Origin: Paenirhodobacter ferrireducens
GTDB lineage: Bacteria; Pseudomonadota; Alphaproteobacteria; Rhodobacterales; Rhodobacteraceae
Direction of reading: 5' to 3'
DNA: 64,000 nt
NCBI RefSeq assembly: GCF_004022265.1
Contig: NZ_SAVB01000028.1
Coordinates: forward strand, 1-64,000
The translations under genes and the position numbers were made by a program. Of this stretch, positions 34,872 to 44,878 are shown piece after piece. The notes under the pieces were generated by a model. That model ran no database searches, was not told the origin of the DNA, and saw only the letters and a program-made list of their open reading frames with translations. Numbering within the stretch: the first letter of the stretch is position 1; each line of letters opens with the position of its first letter.

Positions 34872-34911
34872 GTTTCCGCGCGCGGGTGGCGCCCCCCCGT
34901 TGCGCGGAAAC
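34872..34911 (+). terminator. Inverted repeat after the SDR gene
   Basis: GTTTCCGCGC (34872-34881) and GCGCGGAAAC (34902-34911) form a perfect 10-bp stem with a 20-base loop, 15 bases after the SDR stop. There is no T run, so it may be a terminator of the GntR-FAH-SDR message or a message-end stabiliser. Confidence 0.5.
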
Positions 34912-35074
34912 GGCGAGGCCTGCCGGCCTGATCTGATGCCCGGAGAACCGGACAGTTTGACGCCGGAGTTTCCCGCTCTGCCTTTTCGGGTCGGGAAGGG
35001 GCCCGTTGCGGCCCTGACCGCCATGCTCGGGTGCGGGGCTGCGGAGTGTTGTGGCGATCGGCTCCGCGCCGCCC

Positions 35075-36295
35075 TCAACGATCCTGCGGCCGCAGAAACT
35101 CAGACAGCGCCTGAAGAAGAGCCTCGTCCTGATAGTGCCCGGCGGCGAAGGACAGCCCGACCGGGCATCCCTCGACCGTCAGCAGCGGCGCCGAGATCTC
35201 GGGAAGGCGGGCAACACCGGAAAACGCGGTGAGGGTCATCGTGGGATCGTAGAAGGCCGTTACCGCCTCGAGCGTCCTGAGCGAGCCTTTTGGCGGCGCG
35301 ATGCAGGGGGTGGTGGGGAAGCAGATGATCGTGCCCGCGGGAAGCGCCGCGTTGATCTGTTCGAACAGCCGCTCACAGCGCTTCAGGCTTTCCAATGCGG
35401 CGATCCGGTCGAACCGGAGCACATTGCCATAAGCCAGCGAGAAGGTGGTGCCGAGCTCGGGTCGGGCGGTCTCGATCCAGTTGCCGATCGTGCTTTGGAC
35501 TTCCGCCGTCTGCAGGTCGCGCAGCGCCTTCAGATTGCAGTCGCTCAGAGGCCGGTCCTCGCCGATGAGCTGCGCGAAACGGATCGGCTCGGCGACAAGG
35601 CCGGTGCGCCGCGCGATGTCATCCAGAGCCGCGCGCACCTGTGTCTGCACGGCGGGGGCGGCAAGCTCGACCGCGTCGCTCAGCACCAGCAGGCGGCGTC
35701 TGGAGGGCGCCGGCCTTGTCCCGCTGCGCAGCAGAACACGCGCCACGGATTCGAGCAGCGGCAGGCCCGCGGCGAGGATCCCCACCGTGCTGACGCTCGG
35801 CATGAAGGGCAGCACCCCGGCCTCGGAGATGCGATGCAGCGAGGGGCGCATGCCCCAGATCCCGCACAGGCTTGCCGGAACCCGCACCGAGCCCCCCGAA
35901 TCCGTGCCGATCGAGAAATCGGCCAGCCCGTTGGCGACGGAGGCGGCCGAACCGCTCGACGATCCGCCGGGGATCCGGTCCGGAGCCCGTGCATTGCGCG
36001 GCGTGCCGAAGAACTGGCTCTCGCCATCGAGGCTGTAGGTGAATTCATCCGCGATGGCCTTGCCCACGCAGCGCGCCCCGGCGGCCAGCAGCTGATCGAC
36101 GCAAAGGGCGTTGTGGACCGGCGCGGGATGGGCATCGCGCCAGGCGGGGCTGCCGTAAGAAGTGCGATGTCCGGCGAGGTCGATATTGTCCTTCACCGTG
36201 AAGCGCGCGCCGCTCAGCGGGCCGTCTCCCCGCGGCGGAAGGTCGAGCGCCTCCACAAGAGCGTTGAACGGGTCGGGAGGGGGGAGCGGAGACAT
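35075..36295 (-). CDS. Amidase (amidase signature family)
   Basis: A 406-residue hydrolase of the amidase-signature family. The catalytic lysine is Lys35 in VKDNID. The serine-rich motif is GGSSSGS (110-116), and the nucleophile is probably Ser136 in GTDSGGSVR. The ATG at 36295 is chosen; the open frame extends 12 codons further. It releases ammonia from an amide, but family members range from indoleacetamide to allophanate hydrolases. It stands alone on this strand between the SDR operon and kdp. A link with the TRAP module is possible but not shown. Confidence 0.88.
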   Translation of the reverse strand: MSPLPPPDPFNALVEALDLPPRGDGPLSGARFTVKDNIDLAGHRTSYGSPAWRDAHPAPVHNALCVDQLLAAGARCVGKAIADEFTYSLDGESQFFGTPRNARAPDRIPGGSSSGSAASVANGLADFSIGTDSGGSVRVPASLCGIWGMRPSLHRISEAGVLPFMPSVSTVGILAAGLPLLESVARVLLRSGTRPAPSRRRLLVLSDAVELAAPAVQTQVRAALDDIARRTGLVAEPIRFAQLIGEDRPLSDCNLKALRDLQTAEVQSTIGNWIETARPELGTTFSLAYGNVLRFDRIAALESLKRCERLFEQINAALPAGTIICFPTTPCIAPPKGSLRTLEAVTAFYDPTMTLTAFSGVARLPEISAPLLTVEGCPVGLSFAAGHYQDEALLQALSEFLRPQDR

Positions 36296-36468
36296 ACCCG
36301 CCCGGGTAGCACGTCGCGGCCGAAGAACCAAGCGGCAACACTCCGTTCCGGCCCCGAACTGGCGCTCGTCAGTGGCTCGGACGGCAGGGCCGAAGCCCTG
36401 GAGGCGCGCGGTCGCAAGCCACTGCAGCCGCGCTCTGCGCTCCCGACCTTGCGCGCTCGCGGCGCCCC

Positions 36469-36484
36469 TTTACGCGATCTTTAT
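36469..36484 (+). promoter_or_regulatory. Candidate KdpE operator upstream of kdp
   Basis: TTTAC (36469-36473), six bases, then TTTAT (36480-36484): two half-sites with an 11-base period, as expected for a tandem dimer of an OmpR-family regulator. The E. coli KdpE site is also T-rich and of the TTTA type. It sits 80 bases before the first small gene of the operon. The next stretch (TTTCATATATCC) may hold the -10 region. Confidence 0.4.
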
Positions 36485-36563
36485 GCGCCTGCGCTGCCTT
36501 TCATATATCCCCTTCACGCCTGTCCGAGCGATCCCCCTACCATGACAACAGCGGGAGACTGCC

Positions 36564-36647
36564 ATGGCAGACCTCATCTATCTCGCGCTCGGGCTGGCGG
36601 GCTTTTGCCTTTTCGCCGGTGCCCTGCGCCTCATCGACAGGATGTGA
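36564..36647 (+). CDS. 27-residue membrane peptide upstream of kdpF
   Basis: A tiny gene reading MADLIYLALGLAGFCLFAGA and ending LRLIDRM. It would be one membrane helix with a basic and acidic end, like KdpF in form. A Shine-Dalgarno (GGGAG) lies 9 bases upstream, and the stop lies seven bases before kdpF. Peptides of this kind are seen ahead of kdpF in other proteobacteria, but to my knowledge without an assigned role. It could stabilise the Kdp complex in the manner of KdpF. It is too short for usual gene finders. Confidence 0.7.
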   Translation: MADLIYLALGLAGFCLFAGALRLIDRM

Positions 36648-36654
36648 GGACGAC

Positions 36655-36741
36655 ATGTTCGACATCCTCCTGGGCCTCGCCGTCGCGGCGGGAGTTTTCG
36701 GTTTCCTGATCCTCGCGCTGTTGCGCCCCGACCGGTTCTGA
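36655..36741 (+). CDS. kdpF: Potassium-transporting ATPase subunit F
   Basis: A 28-residue single-helix peptide, [20 protein letters not shown] with the family end ALLRPDRF. KdpF stabilises the KdpABC potassium pump in the inner membrane. The (L/I)RPERF-like end is diagnostic. The gene lies nine bases before kdpA and seven bases after another membrane peptide gene. A weak GAGGA Shine-Dalgarno precedes it. Confidence 0.88.
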   Translation: MFDILLGLAVAAGVFGFLILALLRPDRF

Positions 36742-36750
36742 GGCGCGACG

Positions 36751-38436
36751 ATGCACGATCTTCTGGGATATCTCCTCTTTTGCGCGGTGCTGACGGCGGG
36801 TGGATGGGCGCTGGCCGGCCTGATGACGCGCGTCTACGCGGCCGAACGAACGCCACTTTCGCCCGTTTTCGACCCGCTCGAGCGGGGGTTCTATCGCCTT
36901 GCCGGCATCCGCGCCGATGTCTCGCAGGGCTGGAAGGCCTATGCACTCGCCGTACTGGTCTTCAACCTGACGGGGTTCGTTGCTCTCTATGCGATCTTGC
37001 GCCTGCAAGGCGCCTTGCCGCTGAATCCCGATGGCATTGCCGGCATGCCGGCGGATCTCGCCTTCAACACGGCAATCAGCTTCGTCACCAACACCAACTG
37101 GCAGGCCTATTCCGGCGAGGCACAGCTCAGCTATCTCGCGCAGATGGCCGGCCTGACGGTGCAGAACTTCGTCTCGGCGGCGACCGGCATGGCGGTCGGC
37201 ATCGCGGTGATCCGCGGCTTCACCGGCGAAAGGGGAGCGGGGCTTGGCAATTTCTGGGCCGACATGACGCGTTCGGTCCTCTATGTGCTGATGCCGCTGT
37301 CGGTGGTGGTGGCGCTGGTGCTGGCCGTGCAGGGCGTGCCGCAGACGCTGCTGGGCGCGGTGCACGCGACAACGGTCGAAGGCGCCGATCAGGTGATCGC
37401 GCGCGGCCCCGCCGCCGCACAGATCGCCATCAAGCAGCTTGGCACCAATGGCGGCGGCTTCTTCGGCGTGAACTCGGCCCATCCGTTCGAGAACCCGACG
37501 GTGCTGTCGAACATGGTCCAGTGCCTGTCGATCCTGCTCATTCCCGTCGCCTTCTGCTTCGTCTTCGGCCGGATGGCGCAAGACCGCCGGCAGGGATGGG
37601 CGATCTTTGCCGCCATGGGCGTGATGTTCGTCCTTGGCCTCGTGGTGATCTGGTGGGGCGAAACGGGCGGCACCGCGGTCCTTGGTCTCGGCACCAACAT
37701 GGAGGGCAAGGAACAGCGCTTCGGTGCCGGTCTCTCGGCCCTTTGGGCCGCGGCGACCACGGCGGCCTCGAATGGCTCGGTCAATGCGATGCACGACAGT
37801 TTCATGCCGCTCTCGGGCCTTGTCGAGATGGTCAACATGATGATCGGCGAGGTGGTCTTCGGCGGCGTCGGCGCCGGGCTTTACGGGATGCTGCTCTATG
37901 TCGTTCTGGCGGTTTTCCTGGCCGGGCTGATGGTCGGGCGCACGCCGGAATACCTCGGCCGCAAGATCGAGGCGCGCGAGGTGACGCTCGCGATGCTGGC
38001 CTTCCTGTCGATGCCCTTCGGCATTCTGGCGGGCGGGGCGATCTCGGCCTCGGTGCCGGCGGCGCTGGCCTCGGTGCAGGAGGCGGGGCCGCATGGGCTG
38101 AGCGAGATCCTCTATGCCTATTCCTCGGCGATCGGCAACAACGGCTCGGCCTTCGGGGGCTTCGGCGCCGCGACGCAGTGGCAGACGACGACCCTTGGCC
38201 TGCTGATGCTCCTCGGCCGCTATGCCATCATCGTGCCGATGCTGTCGATTGCCGGCTCGCTCGGCGCGAAGCAGCGCGCCGCCGTCACCTCGGGGACTTT
38301 CCCGACGCACGGGCCGCTGTTCGTGACGCTGCTGATCTTGACCGTCGCGATCCTGGGCGCGCTGACGTTCTTCCCCGTTCTGGCACTTGGCCCGATCGCG
38401 GAACAGACCGCCCTGGCGGCGGGACACAGCTTCTGA
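36751..38436 (+). CDS. kdpA: Potassium-transporting ATPase subunit A
   Basis: A 561-residue inner-membrane subunit that binds and conducts potassium. The four selectivity-filter regions can be seen, for example [13 protein letters not shown], the [19 protein letters not shown] block, [16 protein letters not shown] and [16 protein letters not shown]. The length is typical. It is the first large gene of kdpFABCDE. A perfect hairpin follows (38441-38462) before kdpB. Confidence 0.97.
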   Translation: MHDLLGYLLFCAVLTAGGWALAGLMTRVYAAERTPLSPVFDPLERGFYRLAGIRADVSQGWKAYALAVLVFNLTGFVALYAILRLQGALPLNPDGIAGMPADLAFNTAISFVTNTNWQAYSGEAQLSYLAQMAGLTVQNFVSAATGMAVGIAVIRGFTGERGAGLGNFWADMTRSVLYVLMPLSVVVALVLAVQGVPQTLLGAVHATTVEGADQVIARGPAAAQIAIKQLGTNGGGFFGVNSAHPFENPTVLSNMVQCLSILLIPVAFCFVFGRMAQDRRQGWAIFAAMGVMFVLGLVVIWWGETGGTAVLGLGTNMEGKEQRFGAGLSALWAAATTAASNGSVNAMHDSFMPLSGLVEMVNMMIGEVVFGGVGAGLYGMLLYVVLAVFLAGLMVGRTPEYLGRKIEAREVTLAMLAFLSMPFGILAGGAISASVPAALASVQEAGPHGLSEILYAYSSAIGNNGSAFGGFGAATQWQTTTLGLLMLLGRYAIIVPMLSIAGSLGAKQRAAVTSGTFPTHGPLFVTLLILTVAILGALTFFPVLALGPIAEQTALAAGHSF

Positions 38437-38440
38437 TCCC

Positions 38441-38462
38441 GCGCGGCCCCGCCGGGCCGCGC
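38441..38462 (+). terminator. Hairpin between kdpA and kdpB
   Basis: GCGCGGCCC, loop CGCC, GGGCCGCGC: a perfect 9-bp stem five bases after the kdpA stop, followed by CTTCCCCCTTC. It lies inside the operon, so it is more likely a message-processing or attenuation element than a full stop. Confidence 0.5.
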
Positions 38463-38489
38463 CTTCCCCCTTCAGTTCAGGGACACCCC

Positions 38490-40514
38490 ATGTCCATCTC
38501 CCCGAGCGCCCATCCGGGCCTTTATGCGGCGGCGCTGAAAGCCGCCTTCGCCAAGCTTCACCCCCGCGCCCTGATCGGCAATGCGGTGATCTTCGTCACC
38601 GCCGTCACCGCCGGGCTGACCACCGTTCTCGCCCTGCGTGACCTTGCCATCGGCGCGCCGGGCTGGGGCGTGACCCTTCAGCTGGCCTTCTGGCTCTGGG
38701 TCTGCGTCCTTTTCGCCAATTTCGCCGAGGCGCTCGCCGAAGGCCGCGGCAAGGCCCGCGCCGACAGCCTGCGCGCGACCAAGGCCGAAACCATGGTCCG
38801 GTTGCTCGCCCGCGAGGACGACCCCGCGCCGAAACCGGTGCCGTCCTCGGCGCTGCGGGCCGGGCAGCTTGTGCGCGTCGAGGCCGGGGACCTGATCCCG
38901 ACCGACGCCGAGGTGATCCGCGGCGTCGCCTCGGTCGACGAAAGCGCGATCACCGGCGAAAGCGCGCCCGTCATCCGCGACTCCGGCGGCGACCGCTGCT
39001 CGGTCACCGGCGGCACCCGGATTGTTTCCGACAGCCTGATCCTGAGGATCACCGCCGAACCGGGCAAAAGCTTCCTCGACCGGATGATCGCGCTGGTCGA
39101 GGGCGCGGAGCGGCAGAAGACCCCGAACGAGATCGCGCTGAACATCCTGCTTGCCGGGCTGACGCTGATCTTCCTCTTCGTCGTGGTCACGCTCGCCCCC
39201 TTCGCCCGCTATTCGGGCATCGCGATCCCGGTCGTGACGCTTGCGGCGCTGTTCGTGACGCTGATCCCCACCACCATCGGCGGGCTGCTGTCCGCGATCG
39301 GCATCGCCGGCATGGACCGGCTGGTGCGCGCCAATGTCATCGCCAAATCCGGGCGCGCGGTCGAGGCTGCGGGGGATGTCGATACGCTGCTGCTCGACAA
39401 GACCGGCACCATCACCTTCGGCAACCGGATGGCCGATGCTTTCTATCCGGCCCGGGGCGTGAGCGAGACACAACTGGTCCGTGCCGCCTGGCTTGCCTCG
39501 CTCAGCGACGCCACGCCGGAAGGCAAGTCGATCGTCGATCTGGCGCGCCGGCTGCTCCCTGCCCTGACCGGCGAGACCCCGGACATGGGCGAGTCCGTCG
39601 CCTTCTCCGCCCAGACCCGGCTTTCCGGCGTCGATCTGCCGGGCCGGCAGCTGCGCAAGGGCGCGGTGGATGCCGTGGAGCGGTTCGTGGGGCGCTCCGC
39701 CGATCCGGCGTTGCGCGCGAAGATCGACGAGATTGCCCGTTCGGGCGGCACGCCGCTGCTGGTGGCGCAAGACGACGTGATCCTCGGCGCGATCCATCTG
39801 AAGGACGTCATCAAACCTGGCGTGCGCGAGCGCTTCGCGGAACTGCGCGCGATGGGCATCCGCACGGTGATGATCACCGGCGACAATCCCCTGACCGCTG
39901 CCGCGATTGCCGCCGAGGCGGGGGTGGATGATTTCCTGGCCGAAGCGACGCCCGAGATGAAGCTCGACTACATCCGCCGCGAACAGGCGGGCGGGCGGCT
40001 GGTCGCGATGTGCGGCGACGGCTCGAACGACGCGCCCGCCCTGGCGCAGGCGGATGTGGGGGTGGCGATGAACTCGGGCACGCCCGCCGCGAAGGAGGCG
40101 GCGAACCTGATCGACCTCGACAGCGATCCGACCAAGCTGATCGAGGTGGTGTTGGTGGGCAAGCAGCTGCTGATCTCGCGCGGCGCGCTGACCACCTTCT
40201 CGATCGCCAATGACGTGGCGAAATACTTCGCCATCCTGCCCGCGATCTTCGTCGCCGCCTTTCCGGGGCTCGGCGTTCTGAACGTCATGGGGCTCGCCTC
40301 GCCGCAAAGCGCGCTTCTGTCGGCGGTGATCTTCAACGCGCTGATCATCGTCGCGCTGATCCCGCTGGCGCTGCGCGGGGTGAAATACCAGCCCTCGAGC
40401 GCCGCGGCGCTCTTGCGGCGCAACCTGTCGATCTACGGGCTGGGCGGGCTGATCGTGCCCTTCATCGGGATCAAGGCCATCGACATCGCCGTCACCGCCC
40501 TTGGCCTTGTGTAA
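38490..40514 (+). CDS. kdpB: Potassium-transporting ATPase subunit B
   Basis: A 674-residue P-type ATPase subunit that powers potassium uptake. The phosphorylated aspartate is Asp303 in DKTGTITF. Other P-type motifs are [23 protein letters not shown] and [20 protein letters not shown]. The ATG at 38490 is chosen because it gives the family N-terminus; the same frame is open through kdpA but is not coding there. It lies between kdpA and kdpC, ten bases before the latter. Confidence 0.97.
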   Translation: MSISPSAHPGLYAAALKAAFAKLHPRALIGNAVIFVTAVTAGLTTVLALRDLAIGAPGWGVTLQLAFWLWVCVLFANFAEALAEGRGKARADSLRATKAETMVRLLAREDDPAPKPVPSSALRAGQLVRVEAGDLIPTDAEVIRGVASVDESAITGESAPVIRDSGGDRCSVTGGTRIVSDSLILRITAEPGKSFLDRMIALVEGAERQKTPNEIALNILLAGLTLIFLFVVVTLAPFARYSGIAIPVVTLAALFVTLIPTTIGGLLSAIGIAGMDRLVRANVIAKSGRAVEAAGDVDTLLLDKTGTITFGNRMADAFYPARGVSETQLVRAAWLASLSDATPEGKSIVDLARRLLPALTGETPDMGESVAFSAQTRLSGVDLPGRQLRKGAVDAVERFVGRSADPALRAKIDEIARSGGTPLLVAQDDVILGAIHLKDVIKPGVRERFAELRAMGIRTVMITGDNPLTAAAIAAEAGVDDFLAEATPEMKLDYIRREQAGGRLVAMCGDGSNDAPALAQADVGVAMNSGTPAAKEAANLIDLDSDPTKLIEVVLVGKQLLISRGALTTFSIANDVAKYFAILPAIFVAAFPGLGVLNVMGLASPQSALLSAVIFNALIIVALIPLALRGVKYQPSSAAALLRRNLSIYGLGGLIVPFIGIKAIDIAVTALGLV

Positions 40515-40524
40515 GGAGACATCC

Positions 40525-41103
40525 ATGCTGACCCTGTTCCGCCCCGCCCTCGTCCTGCTTGCGGGCATGACCCTTCTCACCGGCCTCGCCTATCCGCTGG
40601 CGATCACCGCCATCGCGCAGGCGCTGGTGCCCGCCGCCGCCAACGGCAGCCTGATCGTGCAGGACGGCAGCGTGATCGGCTCGCGGCTGATCGCGCAGGA
40701 CTTCGCGGGCGCGCGCTATCTGCATCCGCGCCCCTCGGCCGCGGCGTTCAGCGCCATGCCCTCGGGCGCCTCGAACCTCGGCCCGAGCTCGGCGACGCTG
40801 CGCCGCGAGGTGGCCGCCCGGCGCAGCGCCTGGGAGGCCGCGAATGGCGGCACGGCCCCCGTGGACGCGGTCACCGCGTCGGGGTCCGGCCTCGATCCGC
40901 AGATCTCGCCCGCCAACGCCCATGGGCAAGCGGCCCGCATCGCTGCGGCCCGCGGCCTTCCCCTTGCCGAGGTGAGCCGGATCATCGCCGCCCATACCGA
41001 AAGCCGATGGCTCGGCCTTTATGGCGAGCCGCGCGTCAACGTCCTGCTGACCAACCTTGCCCTTGACGCGGCGACGCCGGTGGCGCCTGCTGCGGCGAAC
41101 TGA
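40525..41103 (+). CDS. kdpC: Potassium-transporting ATPase subunit C
   Basis: A 192-residue subunit with one N-terminal membrane segment (LVLLAGMTLLTGLAYPLAIT) and a periplasmic-side domain. Family motifs are LHPRPSAA, SNLGPSS and SGSGLDPQISPANA. It assembles with KdpA and KdpB and helps potassium binding. AAGGAGA precedes the ATG at 40525. The next gene, kdpD, starts eight bases after the stop. Confidence 0.96.
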   Translation: MLTLFRPALVLLAGMTLLTGLAYPLAITAIAQALVPAAANGSLIVQDGSVIGSRLIAQDFAGARYLHPRPSAAAFSAMPSGASNLGPSSATLRREVAARRSAWEAANGGTAPVDAVTASGSGLDPQISPANAHGQAARIAAARGLPLAEVSRIIAAHTESRWLGLYGEPRVNVLLTNLALDAATPVAPAAAN

Positions 41104-41111
41104 GAGGTCAG

Positions 41112-43805
41112 ATGTCCGAACCCTCCCGCCCCGAACCCGAGGCCCTTCTGCCCGAAGCCCGCCGCGAAGGCCGGGGCCGGCTGAAGGTCTTTCTCGGCGC
41201 CGCGCCCGGTGTGGGCAAGACCTTCGCCATGCTGCAGGCCGCGCGCGATCGCGCGGCCGAAGGCGTCAGCGTGCTGGCCGCCGTGGTGGAAACCCATGGC
41301 CGCGCCGAGACCGAGGCGATGCTGCGCGGCGTCGAGGTCCTGCCGCGCCGGACGGTCTATCATCAGGGCCATATCCTGCAGGAGATGGATGTCGACGCCC
41401 TGATCGCCCGCCTTCCCGGCCTCGCGCTGATCGACGAGCTGGCGCATTCGAACCTGTCGGGGGGCCGGCACGAGAAGCGCTGGCAGGATGTCGAGGATGT
41501 GCTCGCCGCCGGGATCGACGTCTACACGACGATGAATGTCCAGCATGTCGAGACGCTGAACGACACCGTCGCGCGGATCACCGGGATCCGGGTGCGCGAG
41601 ACGGTGCCCGATCAGGTGCTTGAACTCGCCGACGAGATCGAGCTGATCGACCTGCCGCCGGACGAGCTGATCGCGCGGCTGCGTGCGGGCAAGGTCTATG
41701 TGCAGGACCAGGCGGCGCGGGCGGTGGCGAACTTCTTCGCCAAGGGCAACCTGACGGCGCTGCGCGAGCTTGCCATGCGCACCGCCGCCGACCGCGTCGA
41801 TGCGCAGCTCAAGGAACACATGGCGGCAAACGCGATCGAGGGCCCCTGGCCGACGCAGGAGCGGATCCTCGTCGTCCTGCCCGAAGGCGCCGTCGGCCGC
41901 GACGCGGTGCGGATCGCCCGGCGCTCGGCCGACCGGGCGCGGGTCGAGTGGCTGGCGGTGGCGCTGACCAGCCTGCGCGCCGAGACGCGGCGCGATCTTG
42001 CGGGCGATCCGGGCACGTCCTCGCTGCGTCTGGCCGAACGGCTGGGGGCCGAGGTGACGGTGCTGCAGACCGAACGCGACGCCGCCCAGGACGTGCTGGA
42101 CTTCGCGCAAAGGTACAATGTCCGCCGTATCGTTGTGCCGCGGCCCGCCCCCAGGGCGCGGCTTGCGCGCTGGCTGTCGCCCTCGCCGCATGAGGCCGTG
42201 GTCGCCGGCCTGTTGCGCGGCGCGACGCAGTTCGAGCTGACCCTCGTCACCGACGAGGAAAGCCCGGCGCGCCAGCGTCAGCGCCGTCGGCCGGCCCGGG
42301 CCGATCTGCGTGCCCAGCTGCGCCCGCTCGGCCTTGTCGCGCTGGCGGTTGGCGCGACGACGCTGCTCGCCCTTGGCGCCGAGCGGCTGATCCCGGTGCT
42401 GAGCCTGTCGCTGCTCTACATGACGGTGGTGGTGGCGGTTGCGGCGACGCTCGGGCGCCGGCCGTCGGTTGCGGCTGCGGTGCTCAGCTTCCTGGCCTAC
42501 AATCTGTTTTTCACCGACCCGCGGATGACGCTGCAGATCTGGAACCGGGGCCAGTTCGTGACGCTGCTGCTGTTCCTTGCGGTCTCGATCCTGACCGGCA
42601 ATCTCGCCGCACGGCTGCGCGACCGGGCCGTTGCGCAGCGGGCGATCTCGGACCGGACGCGCAAGCTTTATGACTTTTCGCGCCGGGCGGCGGCGGCGGC
42701 CTCCGTCGACGATGTGGTCTGGGCGGCGGTCAGCCATGTCGCCGCGGTGCTCGAATGCCACTCGATCCTGCTGTTGCCCGACGAAAACGGGCAGCTTGCG
42801 ATTGTCGGGGCCTTTCCGCCCGAGGACCGGATGGAGCCGCGCGAACTGTCTGCGGCGACCTACGCCCATGCGCATGGCGAACCCGCGGGCAAGGGCTCGG
42901 AGACCTTGCCCGCCTCGCGCTGGCTGTTCCTGCCGCTGCTGGCCGCCGAGCGGCGGATCGGCGTCCTGGGCCTTGCCTACGAGGACGGGCGCGAGCCGCC
43001 CCCCGGCGACCGGCGGCTGGTCGAAGCGCTGGCCGATCAGGTGGCGCTGGCGCTGGAGCGGGTGCGGCTTGCCGATGATCTGGCGCAGATCCGCGTGGCA
43101 AGCGAGACCGAACGGCTGCGCACCGCGCTGCTGTCCTCGGTCAGTCACGATCTGCGCACGCCGCTGGTGTCGATCCTCGGTGCGGCGGAGGGGCTGACGC
43201 AACCCGGCCTGACCGCCGAGGCGCGCGGCACCCTTGCCGAGACCATCCGCGACGAGGGCGACCGGCTCGACCGCTATATCCAGAACCTGCTCGACATGAC
43301 CCGTCTCGGCCATGGCGCGCTGACGCTGAAGACCCATGCCACCGACCTGCGGGAGCTGGTGGGATCGGCCCGCAACCGGCTGCGCGGCCCGCTGCGGGGC
43401 CATCCGATGGAGGTGGCGATCCCCGTCGACATGGCGCCGGCGCAGGTCGATCCGGTGCTGATCGAACAGGTTCTGGTCAATATCTTCGAGAATGCCTGCA
43501 AATATGCCGGGCCGGGCCGCGCGATCCGGATCGCTGCGCGTCCGTCGCGCGGGCGAGCGGTGCTGTCGGTCGAGGACGAGGGGCCGGGCCTGCCACCGGG
43601 CGCGGCCGCCCATGTCTTCGACATGTTCTGGCGCGCCGAGCAGGGCGACGGCGGACAGGCGGGAACCGGCCTCGGCCTTGCCATCTGCAAGGGGATCGTG
43701 GAAGCCCATGGCGGCACGATCCGCGCCGGGGCCGTGCATCCCGACGGGCGCGGCACGCGGATCGTGATGGAACTGCCGCTCTGGAACCCGGAGGTATCCG
43801 CTTGA
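41112..43805 (+). CDS. kdpD: Osmosensitive potassium sensor histidine kinase
   Basis: An 897-residue membrane histidine kinase that controls kdp through KdpE. The N-terminal KdpD domain has GAAPGVGKTF (Walker A type) and IDELAHSNLSGG. A USP-like domain follows at about residues 245-375. Next come four clustered membrane segments (about 400-500), a GAF-like region, and the catalytic core. The phosphorylated residue is His679 in SVSHDLRTPL; ATP-binding motifs are FENACKYA, DEGPGLPPG and GTGLGLAICKG. All parts appear intact. Confidence 0.96.
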   Translation: MSEPSRPEPEALLPEARREGRGRLKVFLGAAPGVGKTFAMLQAARDRAAEGVSVLAAVVETHGRAETEAMLRGVEVLPRRTVYHQGHILQEMDVDALIARLPGLALIDELAHSNLSGGRHEKRWQDVEDVLAAGIDVYTTMNVQHVETLNDTVARITGIRVRETVPDQVLELADEIELIDLPPDELIARLRAGKVYVQDQAARAVANFFAKGNLTALRELAMRTAADRVDAQLKEHMAANAIEGPWPTQERILVVLPEGAVGRDAVRIARRSADRARVEWLAVALTSLRAETRRDLAGDPGTSSLRLAERLGAEVTVLQTERDAAQDVLDFAQRYNVRRIVVPRPAPRARLARWLSPSPHEAVVAGLLRGATQFELTLVTDEESPARQRQRRRPARADLRAQLRPLGLVALAVGATTLLALGAERLIPVLSLSLLYMTVVVAVAATLGRRPSVAAAVLSFLAYNLFFTDPRMTLQIWNRGQFVTLLLFLAVSILTGNLAARLRDRAVAQRAISDRTRKLYDFSRRAAAAASVDDVVWAAVSHVAAVLECHSILLLPDENGQLAIVGAFPPEDRMEPRELSAATYAHAHGEPAGKGSETLPASRWLFLPLLAAERRIGVLGLAYEDGREPPPGDRRLVEALADQVALALERVRLADDLAQIRVASETERLRTALLSSVSHDLRTPLVSILGAAEGLTQPGLTAEARGTLAETIRDEGDRLDRYIQNLLDMTRLGHGALTLKTHATDLRELVGSARNRLRGPLRGHPMEVAIPVDMAPAQVDPVLIEQVLVNIFENACKYAGPGRAIRIAARPSRGRAVLSVEDEGPGLPPGAAAHVFDMFWRAEQGDGGQAGTGLGLAICKGIVEAHGGTIRAGAVHPDGRGTRIVMELPLWNPEVSA

Positions 43806-44488
43806 CCGCCGCTGCCCGCATCCTGATCGTCGAGGACGAGGCGCCGATCCGGCGCTTTCTGCGCGTCGCGCTGGAGACCGAAGGCCATGTCGTCTCCGAG
43901 GCGGCGACGGCGCGGGACGGCATTGCACTGGCCGCGCGCGAGGCGCCGGCGGCGATCATTCTCGATCTCGGCCTGCCGGATGCGGACGGGATCTCGGTGC
44001 TGAAGACGGTTCGCGAATGGTCACAGGTGCCGGTTCTGGTGCTGTCGGTGCGCAGCGACGAGGCCGGCAAGATCGCTGCGCTGGATGCCGGAGCGCAAGA
44101 CTATGTCACCAAGCCGTTCTCGACCGGAGAGCTGCTGGCACGCCTGCGCGGACTGCTGCGCGACCGGGCGCGGGACGCGGCTCCCGCCATCCTGACTCTG
44201 GGGCCGCTGGTCATTGATGCGGCCGAGCACCGCGCCAGCCTGTCGGGCGAGGACCTGAAGCTGACGCGCAAGGAATTCGATCTCTTGTGGCTTCTGGCCG
44301 GCCACGCCGGGCGGCTGGTCACGCGGGACATGATCCTGAAGGCGATCTGGGGGCCGGCCCATGCCGAGGACAGCCAGTATCTGCGCGTCTATATCCGCCA
44401 GCTGCGCGCCAAGCTCGGCGATGATGCCGCCGACCCGCGCTGGATCTTCACCGAGCCGGGGGCCGGCTATCGCCTGGCCGACAGATAG
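43802..44488 (+). CDS. kdpE: Potassium-responsive response regulator
   Basis: A 228-residue OmpR-family regulator phosphorylated by KdpD. The receiver has the acidic pair in LIVEDEAPIRR, the phosphorylated Asp55 (ILDLGLPDADG), and the lysine in YVTKPFSTGELLARLR. The C-terminal winged helix includes KLTRKEFDLLWLLAGHAGRL and DSQYLRVYIRQLRAKL. It begins at a TTG that overlaps the kdpD stop (TTGA). It likely activates the kdp promoter upstream. A hairpin covers the stop codon. Confidence 0.95.
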   Translation: MTAAARILIVEDEAPIRRFLRVALETEGHVVSEAATARDGIALAAREAPAAIILDLGLPDADGISVLKTVREWSQVPVLVLSVRSDEAGKIAALDAGAQDYVTKPFSTGELLARLRGLLRDRARDAAPAILTLGPLVIDAAEHRASLSGEDLKLTRKEFDLLWLLAGHAGRLVTRDMILKAIWGPAHAEDSQYLRVYIRQLRAKLGDDAADPRWIFTEPGAGYRLADR

Positions 44489-44496
44489 GCCAGGCG
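44471..44496 (+). terminator. Hairpin at the end of the kdp operon
   Basis: CGCCTGGCC, loop GACAGATA, GGCCAGGCG: a perfect 9-bp stem that includes the last codons and stop of kdpE. No T run follows. It is the only strong structure after kdpE and probably marks the end of the operon. Confidence 0.6.
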
Positions 44497-44878
44497 CGGA
44501 CCACGCTTCGCCAAAGCATACAGAGGCGGGTGGGGGGAGGGGCGTATGAGCGGATGAAAGACCCGCCCATTTGCGAGAGCCCGGATCCCGCCCTTGCCGC
44601 GGTGCGACTTTCCCCCGCCGGCCGTTCATCTGCTGCGCCGCGCCCGGCCAGGATTATGGCCGCGATGACGTCACCATGGCCCAGCCGAGAGCGAAGCGCT
44701 GGAGGTGTTTCCGCAAGCGGTCGGCATCATTCGTGCTCGTTCTGTGGCCGCGCGACATCGCGAACAGACGCGCGGCCCGGCATCGCTCAGACTGGTCGAG
44801 CCGCGCCAGCCCCGGATAGTGTCCCCGCCGGTGGTGTCACTTTCGGTGGGCCTCGCGCTCTGATGCGGGCCGGGTTGG
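44497..44878. other. Non-coding interval after kdp
   Basis: I recognise no gene in these 380 bases. GGATAGTGTCCCC and GGTGTCACTTTCGG (about 44814-44845) resemble the ends of IS256-family elements and may be the outer border of the transposase remnant that follows. The rest shows no similarity to proteins that I know. Confidence 0.35.

Noticed and set aside
36780-38489. N-terminal extension of kdpB into kdpA
   Set aside because: The KdpB family begins at the ATG at 38490. The upstream open frame is an alternate reading of kdpA.
41019-43928. A 969-codon open frame antisense to kdpD
   Set aside because: KdpD is intact and conserved on the plus strand. The antisense frame has low-complexity Arg/His/Gln composition and no start context.
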